6,179 nt of DNA. It comes from Clostridiaceae bacterium UBA6085. GTDB lineage: Bacteria; Bacillota; Clostridia; Clostridiales; Clostridiaceae. The stretch is from positions 1-6,179 of the forward strand of contig DIXH01000062.1 in assembly GCA_002428605.1 (NCBI GenBank). Reading direction: 5' to 3'. The first letter of the stretch is position 1. The number at the start of each line of letters is the position of its first letter. A program made the translations under genes and the position numbers. The notes under the pieces were generated by a model. That model was given only the letters and a program-made list of their open reading frames with translations. It ran no database searches and was not told the DNA's origin. This document shows, piece after piece, positions 1-5,510 of the stretch.

Positions 1-587
1 ACGAGCTTTGAGAGCACATCTTCTGCAGCTATCCCAAGACCGCTTGCAAAGACCTTTGATATTGGAACAGCACCTGCTCCCATTCCGCCGCCCATTATAG
101 GGATTCCTACATAAGCGATCGACTCGGACATGGACTGTCCGAAAAGAAGTCCTCCAAGTGCTACGAATGCGAGTGCTACGACTACTCCTCCAACTATCGT
201 CGGGAAGTACCTGAGCGAAGCTTTGATGAGGAGCTTCTTGTTCATACCGAGTATGGATCCAGTTATAAGTGCTGCAATGTAGAAATCAAGGAACCCGCCA
301 CCCTTCATGAAGGTGTTGACGTTCTTTACCACCGATTCAGGCAGTACATTGAAATAAACGAGAGCTGCTGATCCGAAAATTACAACTATCGGACCACCAC
401 CAAAGTAGGTCTTGATGATTGGCGTGTTGTTTCCGATGACATCGAGCAATGCACCGATGATCATCATGAATGCGAATGCCCCGATCATTCCAACCGGAAG
501 AACATCCATTACGATAGAGACGATAAGAACAACTAAGAGTCCTAGATAAACTGGTAGAGTGATGCCCATGATTTTGTAGTCTTTCAT
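1..587 (-). CDS. 2-hydroxycarboxylate (citrate) transporter, CitS/CitP family, 3' end missing
   Basis: This is the N-terminal part (195 complete codons) of a secondary transporter of the 2-hydroxycarboxylate transporter (2HCT) family, an inner-membrane carrier that takes up citrate or malate with Na+ or H+, or in exchange for lactate. The visible part has about five hydrophobic segments, near residues 10-29, 34-52, 65-83, 99-113 and 128-150. They are followed by GGGMGAGAVPIS at 166-177, the GGxG re-entrant-loop signature of the family. The stretch ITGSILGMNKKLLIKA (108-123) also resembles CitS. The family is about 430-450 residues long, so over half lies beyond position 1. The ATG at 587 was chosen because GGAGGG lies five bases before it. 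The gene follows citF by 51 bases on the same strand, so citrate is the inferred substrate; malate cannot be excluded. The family call is firm, the substrate less so. Confidence 0.9.
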   Translation of the reverse strand, partial: MKDYKIMGITLPVYLGLLVVLIVSIVMDVLPVGMIGAFAFMMIIGALLDVIGNNTPIIKTYFGGGPIVVIFGSAALVYFNVLPESVVKNVNTFMKGGGFLDFYIAALITGSILGMNKKLLIKASLRYFPTIVGGVVVALAFVALGGLLFGQSMSESIAYVGIPIMGGGMGAGAVPISKVFASGLGIAAEDVLSKL

Positions 588-592
588 TGTTT

Positions 593-598
593 CCCTCC
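593..598 (-). promoter_or_regulatory. Ribosome-binding site of the transporter gene
   Basis: Read on the minus strand this is GGAGGG, followed by AAACA and the ATG at 587. It fixes the transporter start and rules out the TTG-initiated frame that begins at 600 inside the same site. Confidence 0.8.
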
Positions 599-617
599 AA
601 TAAAATTATTTATCTTG

Positions 618-637
618 CGGCAAGTGTTACCTTACCG
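618..637 (-). other. Short hairpin between citF and the transporter gene
   Basis: On the minus strand CGGTAAG and CTTGCCG form a 7-bp stem with one G-U pair and a 6-base loop (GTAACA), starting one base after the citF stop codon. The sequence that follows, CAAGATAAATAATTTTATT, is AT-rich but has no continuous T-run, so a strong intrinsic terminator is unlikely. It could be an mRNA processing or stabilising element, or a weak attenuator that lowers transporter expression relative to the lyase genes. The structure is seen in the sequence; the function is inference. Confidence 0.4.
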
Positions 638-638
638 T

Positions 639-2144
639 TCAGACCATGTAGAGTACGTCAAGGATGGTTCCATCCCTGTATTCGCTGACAGCGACTATCC
701 TGTCGCTAGTCTTGAGCTTTTCCGGAATGCCTGTGAGTCCGTCCGCGATTTCCTTAAGCTCGCCTATGGTGAGTATTTCCAGGTTTGTTTCAGCTTTGAG
801 CTTTTCTATGAGCTCCTGATGCTTCGGATTTATTGCAATACCCCTGTCAGTGACAAGGATGTCTATTGTTTCTCCGGGTGTAGTGACTGTAGTGACCCTG
901 TCCACCAGGCAGGAAAGCCTGGCATTCATGAGCTTCGACACTATGATCGCAAGCTTCGCACCTGCCGCAGTGTCCGCGTGGCCGCCAGAACCGCCAAGTA
1001 TTATTCCGTCAGTTCCTGTCGTCACGTTCACGTTGTAGTCAAGGTCGATCTCACTTGCTCCGAGTATTACCACATCAAGGTTGTTGACAACATTGTCAGG
1101 GTTGTTGATGTTTGCATATTTGTTGGCATCGATCTTCAGATGGTTGTCCCTGACCTTTACGGATTCTACAGCATCCAGATTGAAGCACTGGACGTCATAC
1201 AGCTTTTCAAAAAAGCCTTCAGAGAGCATCTGCACAAGGTAATCGGTTGTTCCGCCCGAGGCGAAGCTACCCTTGATATTGCCTTTCTTCATGAGCTTCT
1301 TGACTTCGTTGGCAACTGCAAGCGATATTCCGCCTGCCCCTGTCTGGAAGCTGAAGCCATCCTTCAGCAGTCCGGAATGTGCAATAAGAGTCGCACAGTC
1401 CCTTGCAATCTTCAGTCCTACAGGATCCTTGGTTATTACAGTTGACCCGCTGACTATCCCTTTTGGGTCCCCTATGGAATCGACCTTGACGACATAGTCC
1501 ACCATGTATCCGGGTATTTCCGGCTTGTTGACCTCATCAGATATGTAGTCTGTTATCGCTACAACCTTGTCTGCCATCTGGGCGTCCGCCACGGCATAAC
1601 CGAGGATCCCGCATGCCGAAGGTCCGTCAGATCCTGTCAGGTTTCCATCCTTGTCGACTCCGGGAGCCGCAATGAAGGCAACGTCGATCTTTATTTCACC
1701 TTCAAGGATGGACCTTGGTCTTCCGCCATGTGTGCATACGGTGCAGATATCCCTGCATTTGCCTTCGCTTATGGCCTTGGCAACAGGTCCCTGAAGATAT
1801 GCTGTAATTACCTTTGTAACGGTGCCATCCTCGAACATGTCGACAAGGCACTTGTGGCACGGGAATATCGAGGTTGCAGCTATTGTCAGCCCCTTTACCC
1901 CTCTTGCCTGTATCCTCCTCATGACCATGTCAAGGACATAGTCGCCGTTTCTCAGGTGGTGATGGAAGCTAAGGGTCATTCCGTCCTTAAGGTTAAGGCT
2001 ATCGAGCACTTCATCAAGGGTTAGGTTTCTTTCAGGACGGCTTGTCAGGTCGGTCTTCACCGGCTTGTATATGCTTTCCTTTACATTTGCGAAGGCACCC
2101 ATGAATGGATTCTCAAGGCCTTCTCTTCCTATGGAGTTCCTCAT
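639..2144 (-). CDS. citF: Citrate lyase alpha subunit (citrate CoA-transferase) CitF
   Basis: CitF is the alpha subunit of citrate lyase (citrate:acetyl-ACP transferase, EC 2.8.3.10). In the cytosol it exchanges the acetyl group on the CitD prosthetic group for citrate, giving citryl-ACP for CitE. The 501-residue product matches the family's usual length of roughly 500-520. Family features include an N-terminus of the type MRNSIGRE, SFHHHLRNGD at 59-68, the glycine-rich FQTGAGGISLAV at 266-277 and GGSGGHADTAAGAKL at 384-398, and a C-terminal DGTILDVLYMV. I chose the ATG at 2144: it forms an ATGA overlap with the citE stop, has GGGGG eight bases upstream, and gives the usual CitF N-terminus. 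An ATG at 2159 would add five residues (MGACE) but has no visible Shine-Dalgarno sequence. The frame is intact and ends in TGA. Confidence 0.97.
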   Translation of the reverse strand: MRNSIGREGLENPFMGAFANVKESIYKPVKTDLTSRPERNLTLDEVLDSLNLKDGMTLSFHHHLRNGDYVLDMVMRRIQARGVKGLTIAATSIFPCHKCLVDMFEDGTVTKVITAYLQGPVAKAISEGKCRDICTVCTHGGRPRSILEGEIKIDVAFIAAPGVDKDGNLTGSDGPSACGILGYAVADAQMADKVVAITDYISDEVNKPEIPGYMVDYVVKVDSIGDPKGIVSGSTVITKDPVGLKIARDCATLIAHSGLLKDGFSFQTGAGGISLAVANEVKKLMKKGNIKGSFASGGTTDYLVQMLSEGFFEKLYDVQCFNLDAVESVKVRDNHLKIDANKYANINNPDNVVNNLDVVILGASEIDLDYNVNVTTGTDGIILGGSGGHADTAAGAKLAIIVSKLMNARLSCLVDRVTTVTTPGETIDILVTDRGIAINPKHQELIEKLKAETNLEILTIGELKEIADGLTGIPEKLKTSDRIVAVSEYRDGTILDVLYMV

Positions 2145-3007
2145 TTCACAAGCCCCCATTTTCTTGCGGATTCCAAAAGGTTTTCCGCTCTCTTTATTAC
2201 AGGAAGGTCGACCATCTTGCCCCTGTAGCTGAAGACTCCAAGGCCTCTTGCCTTAGCTTCCGCCGCCTCGGAAAGTATCGCCTGGGCTTCCTCTATCTCA
2301 TCCTCTGTAGGCGAGAAGACTTCAAGTATGGTTTCCACCTGTCTCGGGTTTATCGCAAGCCTTCCTGTGAAGCCTATGGATTTTGCGAATGCCGTGTCTG
2401 CTGCCAGACCTTCGACATCATCAATGTCCGTATACGGAGTATCGATGGCATCCATCCTGAAGGCCTTGGCTGTCGTTGCTACAACGAACCTTGCATATTC
2501 GATCTCCTTGTTGCCCTTTGTCCTCTTGATGCCAAGGTCGCTTGACAGGTCCTCGGCTCCAAGAAGCAGCGCCTTTATCTGAGGCGAGCTTTCAGCGATG
2601 TTTCTTATATCAACGAGTCCCATTGCAGTCTCGATGATGAGGAGAAGGCTTATGTCCTTGACAAGGCCATTTTCCGACTTTATCCTCTCGATGACTTCAG
2701 ACATTGTTGTAACTGACTCGACGCTTGCCTTAGGTATGACTATGGCATCAGGAAGAGAGGGTATTACCGTCTCAAGGTCCTGCAGCCAGTAGGGTGAGTC
2801 CAGAGGATTGACCCTTACAGCTACCTCACTGTGTGTGAACCTGAGGAAATCAAGGGCTTCCCTTACAAGTATCCTTGCAGCATCCTTTTCATCCAGTGAC
2901 ACTGCATCCTCAAGGTCAAGTATTACGGTATCTGCTCCCAGCACATCGCCGGAAGTCAGCATGCCCGGGTTGTTGCCCGGCATGAAAAGCAGACTTCTTC
3001 TACTCAT
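2141..3007 (-). CDS. citE: Citrate lyase beta subunit (citryl-ACP lyase) CitE
   Basis: CitE is the beta subunit of citrate lyase (citryl lyase, EC 4.1.3.34). It cleaves citryl-ACP to oxaloacetate and acetyl-ACP, using Mg2+ in a TIM-barrel fold of the HpcH/HpaI aldolase superfamily. The 288-residue protein is of normal length. Visible motifs are RRSLLFMPGNNP at 3-14, DLEDAV at 31-36, VRVNP at 64-68 with Arg65, IIETAMG at 124-130 and LLGAEDLSSDLG at 148-159, and AINPRQV at 218-224. By family knowledge Glu126 and Asp153 are the probable metal ligands. The start overlaps the end of citD by 8 bases, and its Shine-Dalgarno (GAAGAGAG, 3011-3018) is only moderate, so translation is probably coupled to citD. 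It ends in ATGA shared with the citF start. CitE-like stand-alone proteins exist, but the citD and citF neighbours settle the role. Confidence 0.97.
   Translation of the reverse strand: MSRRSLLFMPGNNPGMLTSGDVLGADTVILDLEDAVSLDEKDAARILVREALDFLRFTHSEVAVRVNPLDSPYWLQDLETVIPSLPDAIVIPKASVESVTTMSEVIERIKSENGLVKDISLLLIIETAMGLVDIRNIAESSPQIKALLLGAEDLSSDLGIKRTKGNKEIEYARFVVATTAKAFRMDAIDTPYTDIDDVEGLAADTAFAKSIGFTGRLAINPRQVETILEVFSPTEDEIEEAQAILSEAAEAKARGLGVFSYRGKMVDLPVIKRAENLLESARKWGLVK
2960..2984 (-). other. GC-rich inverted repeat inside the 5' end of citE
   Basis: On the minus strand CATGCCGGG and CCCGGGCATG flank CAACAA, giving a 9-bp stem with one bulged G and a 6-base loop. It lies over codons 9-16 of citE (MPGNNPGM), about 24 bases after the start codon. 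The near-symmetry partly follows from the conserved peptide, so it may have no regulatory role. The codon choice nevertheless makes it a strong predicted mRNA hairpin. Confidence 0.4.
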
Positions 3008-3269
3008 TTGCTCTCTTCACCGCCGTTTCCACCCTGGCTCTTATGGTGTAGTCAAGTGCTCCCTTGTCCTCAAGGAAGAGCCTGCAGGAAGTCACTCCCA
3101 TTGATGAGAGCGTCTCCAGAGCCACCTTTTCAATTTGCTTCCCGAACTGGGCCATGACAGAGCTTTTGATGTCGAGCTCTATACCATTTTCATTGGGATA
3201 GAGCCTTATGAAGCAGTCGTTGGACTGAAGCGTCCCGCAGACAGCCTGTTTTGCTATCTCCAAAATCAT
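3000..3269 (-). CDS. citD: Citrate lyase gamma subunit (acyl carrier protein) CitD
   Basis: CitD is the small acyl carrier subunit of citrate lyase. It carries 2'-(5''-phosphoribosyl)-3'-dephospho-CoA, whose thiol holds the acetyl or citryl group during the cycle. The 89-residue product is slightly shorter than the typical ~95-100. The attachment region reads CGTLQSND (11-18), which places the modified serine at Ser16 by comparison with the GTLESSD motif of Klebsiella CitD. The C-terminal LDYTIRARVETAVKRA (72-87) is also characteristic. The ATG at 3269 forms an ATGA overlap with the citXG stop and has GGGGAG two bases upstream, a rather short spacing. The 3' end overlaps citE by 8 bases. It lies directly downstream of the gene encoding the enzyme pair that makes and attaches its prosthetic group. 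Confidence 0.96.
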   Translation of the reverse strand: MILEIAKQAVCGTLQSNDCFIRLYPNENGIELDIKSSVMAQFGKQIEKVALETLSSMGVTSCRLFLEDKGALDYTIRARVETAVKRANE

Positions 3270-4516
3270 ATCTCCCCTTTCAGTGTCTTGTAGTTATTCT
3301 TTATCAGGTGCGCGAAGACTGTGGCTCCCACAAGGTCTGCACTTCCGCCTGTTGAGATGTTCTTTTCATTGCACCAGCAGTCAAGTGATCCTGTTCCTGA
3401 TGCATCCCGCAGCGATTGCCTTGCCTTTGACTGCAGCTCCCTGAGGCTGTCTATTCCTGCCCTGTGTATCACATTCGTATCATCTGCATCAGACATCACA
3501 GAGAGGGTCAGCCTTTTCAAGTCGAAACCGTCCTCCAGCACACCGAGGTAGTCACCGAATAGCTTCGGGAATCCTCCCGCAGCTTCGCCCCTTATTCCCA
3601 ATATGCCGTGCTGTCTGTAGGCCTTAAGGCCGTTGGATTCACTGCCCTTGCCGAAGTCCTCAAGTACAGGCCTTGAGATCCTTCTGATCTCCTCCGGGAT
3701 ATCCTCATACCTTCCGCTTTCAAGCAGCCCCTGGATCATTATGAGGTAAATGAATATGGCTCCCTTGTGGGTATTGATCCCGCCGGTTGCCCCGAACATC
3801 CTGTCCTCGAGCTCCAGGCCGAATTTCCTCAGGCTCTCGAAATCGTTTGCACCGAGGGCCGGAATTTCGCCAAATCCTTTAGCCACTGTCCTTATGCTTC
3901 TTGAAAATGTCCAGAAATCCATATCCTTATGTGAACCATTGGATTCCACGGTGACACAGCCAAAGCCTAATTCCCTGCATAGCTCTGCAAGCAGCGAAAA
4001 GGAGGAAAGCCTTTGTATCATGGTCTCCATTGTTCCCGAAACAAGATAGTCTGTGACTGATTCCTTGAAGAAACCGCTCACTTCATCAAATCCATGTCTT
4101 CCTGACCTTGTGCAATGAGCAGCCAGGTCATCGCAGATGTAGCACTTCCTTGACTGGAGTCCCATTTCGTTTCTGGATATCGTACCTTCAGCATCCCGCA
4201 CATCGATGTCGGCAAGCCTTCCCAAAGGGTGGTTGTCTTCAACTCCCGTGCAGATCCTCTTTGCTTCAACCTTGTCCATGTCTGACAGAAGAAAGAATAT
4301 CAGCCCTTCCTCATCATGTGTCCTGTGGATCGCTTCAATGCCCAAGGCCGATTCGATTTCATGGCACAGTGTGAATGAGACGAAATTTGAATGAAGGTTA
4401 CGTTTGTCAGGTCCCGGGAAGTTTGGCCTTACTGTTATCAGGGTCTTACCTGATGTGAGCACTGATTCACTCTCGTACTCATCCCTCTTCTCCCTCAGGT
4501 CAAGAATGCCTGCCAT
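3266..4516 (-). CDS. citXG: Bifunctional CitXG: prosthetic-group transferase and triphosphoribosyl-dephospho-CoA synthase
   Basis: This 416-residue protein fuses two maturation enzymes of citrate lyase. Residues ~1-155 are CitX (EC 2.7.7.61), which transfers the phosphoribosyl-dephospho-CoA group to CitD. Its marks are NFPGPDK (32-38), GRLADIDV (99-106) and SRKCYICDDLAAHC (122-135). Residues ~165-412 are CitG (EC 2.4.2.52), which makes 2'-(5''-triphosphoribosyl)-3'-dephospho-CoA from ATP and dephospho-CoA. Its marks are NGSHKDMDF (193-201), ATGGINTHKGAIF (243-255), GIRGEAAGGFP (307-317), DDTNVIHRAG (345-354) and GGSADL (390-395). The PKPGLVD loop usual in CitG is replaced by GFGCVT-type residues at 184-189. 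A similar fusion is known in Haemophilus influenzae. The ATG at 4516 was preferred to an in-frame upstream ATG at 4588, deep inside citC, because GGAGGAG lies four bases before it. It overlaps citC by 17 bases and citD by 4. Confidence 0.95.
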   Translation of the reverse strand: MAGILDLREKRDEYESESVLTSGKTLITVRPNFPGPDKRNLHSNFVSFTLCHEIESALGIEAIHRTHDEEGLIFFLLSDMDKVEAKRICTGVEDNHPLGRLADIDVRDAEGTISRNEMGLQSRKCYICDDLAAHCTRSGRHGFDEVSGFFKESVTDYLVSGTMETMIQRLSSFSLLAELCRELGFGCVTVESNGSHKDMDFWTFSRSIRTVAKGFGEIPALGANDFESLRKFGLELEDRMFGATGGINTHKGAIFIYLIMIQGLLESGRYEDIPEEIRRISRPVLEDFGKGSESNGLKAYRQHGILGIRGEAAGGFPKLFGDYLGVLEDGFDLKRLTLSVMSDADDTNVIHRAGIDSLRELQSKARQSLRDASGTGSLDCWCNEKNISTGGSADLVGATVFAHLIKNNYKTLKGEI

Positions 4517-5495
4517 AGTTCTCCTCCAGATACCTGTAGGTGACGTCCGGTACAAGCTCCCTGATGGCGTCAAAATTGCCCTTGTCAAGTTCTCGCCTGA
4601 CTGTTGATGCGCTTATGACCTTTTCATCAAGGGTCTTCCTTGGGATCACGATTACCTCGCATTCAGGGGGAAGGACCTTCAGAAGGGTAGAGTTATAAAG
4701 GTTTGTTGTCATATCTATGGGCTCCTCACCCAGAAATCTCTTCCTAATGTTGAAGTGCCTGACGAAATACTCCTTGAATATCAGAGAATCGAGGATCGCA
4801 TGCTGCTCGTCGGCCATCTCCTTCTCCTTAAGAAAATAGGAGGGGAAGGTGGCATTTGATATTATGTACTGAGTGGAAGGGAACACATGGACGTTCTTAA
4901 GGTCTGATACTCCCTCTTTGACAAGTCTGTACCTGTCTTTGAAAGGGAACCTCGATGCATCGTTCTCGACGACGAACACAATAAGCTTGTCGACCTTTCT
5001 GCTCGAAGACTCGATAAGGTACCTGTGGCCCTTTGTGAATGGATTTGCATTTACTACTATGGCTCCCACAAGGTCAGAAGGAGAGATATCCACCTTCATC
5101 CTTTCAAGAACCCTTGCGACAGTGTTAGGGCCTCTGTGAAGAAGTACAACGTTGCCTGTATCGGCGACAGGGGAGAAGCCAAATGATGCGAACATCTCCC
5201 CGTAGCCGGACTTTGTGTAGATGAACAGGTCCTCGTAGCCCTGCCTGTAGCTGTCAGTAACGAGAGCGGTGACCAGAGTGTCAAGCAGCGCCTCGTTCCT
5301 TCTTGTTTCATCCAATGCGAAGCACTTCAGCACATTCCTGTACCTTCCTCCGCAGCCTACCCATTTGTCCTTTTCATCCCGAAGGACGAAAAGCCTCTCA
5401 AGCTCCTCCATGCGGAGACCATGGCCCTTGAGGAAGTTAGCGGCCGCTTCCTTGTTCTTTTCAATTGAAAGGTTCAGTTCTGCACATTGGATCAT
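4500..5495 (-). CDS. citC: [Citrate (pro-3S)-lyase] ligase CitC
   Basis: CitC (EC 6.2.1.22) uses ATP and acetate to acetylate the thiol of the CitD prosthetic group, turning inactive HS-citrate lyase into the active form. The 331-residue protein is close to the usual ~340-350. An N-terminal GNAT-like domain (~15-125) contains VGCGGRYRNVLKCFAL at 46-61. The C-terminal nucleotidyltransferase domain begins at VGAIVVNANPFTKGH (143-157), where TKGH is the HxGH-like ATP-binding motif, and carries ISASTVR at 294-300, the second nucleotide-binding signature. The GNAT loop is degenerate (TRRNEALL, 64-71, where QGEGL-type residues are usual). The ATG at 5495 has AGGAGA five bases upstream. The gene starts 15 bases after the malic enzyme gene and its last 17 bases overlap citXG, so all are probably on one transcript. 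Confidence 0.96.
   Translation of the reverse strand: MIQCAELNLSIEKNKEAAANFLKGHGLRMEELERLFVLRDEKDKWVGCGGRYRNVLKCFALDETRRNEALLDTLVTALVTDSYRQGYEDLFIYTKSGYGEMFASFGFSPVADTGNVVLLHRGPNTVARVLERMKVDISPSDLVGAIVVNANPFTKGHRYLIESSSRKVDKLIVFVVENDASRFPFKDRYRLVKEGVSDLKNVHVFPSTQYIISNATFPSYFLKEKEMADEQHAILDSLIFKEYFVRHFNIRKRFLGEEPIDMTTNLYNSTLLKVLPPECEVIVIPRKTLDEKVISASTVRRELDKGNFDAIRELVPDVTYRYLEENYGRHS
4521..4527 (-). promoter_or_regulatory. Ribosome-binding site of citXG within citC
   Basis: On the minus strand this reads GGAGGAG, followed by AACT and ATG at 4516. It lies inside the last codons of citC and decides the citXG start against the longer frame that opens at 4588. Confidence 0.75.
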
Positions 5496-5500
5496 ATCAG

Positions 5501-5506
5501 TCTCCT
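5501..5506 (-). promoter_or_regulatory. Ribosome-binding site of citC
   Basis: AGGAGA on the minus strand stands in the 15-base gap between the TAG of the malic enzyme gene (5513-5511) and the citC ATG at 5495, with CTGAT as spacer. The gap is too short for a separate promoter plus leader, so citC is read through from upstream. Confidence 0.75.
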
Positions 5507-5510
5507 ATGG

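Noticed and set aside
337..600. Minus-strand frame of 87 codons at the start of the transporter
   Set aside because: It starts with TTG inside the transporter's ribosome-binding site, runs in another frame of the same region, and its translation is low-complexity Ser/His/Arg-rich without family features. The frame starting at 587 is a clear 2HCT protein.
588..638. Possible promoter or intrinsic terminator in the citF-transporter gap
   Set aside because: TTGCCG could pass as a -35 box, but no -10 box stands at about 17 bases, and the hairpin has no T-run after it. Neither a promoter nor a terminator can be called; only the hairpin is reported.
615..1445. Open frame of 276 codons on the plus strand opposite citF
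   Set aside because: It lies wholly antisense to the well-supported citF frame apart from a few bases past the citF stop, has no recognisable domain and an odd Cys- and His-rich composition, and has no good ribosome-binding site. It is a by-product of citF codon use.
4078..4269. Second minus-strand frame inside citXG (63 codons)
   Set aside because: It is contained in citXG in another frame, which encodes the conserved CitX/CitG boundary; no ribosome-binding site or family match supports a nested gene.
4517..4588. Longer citXG start at 4588 adding 24 residues
   Set aside because: It would lie deep inside citC, and the extra residues do not resemble a CitX N-terminus. The ATG at 4516 has a strong GGAGGAG four bases before it.
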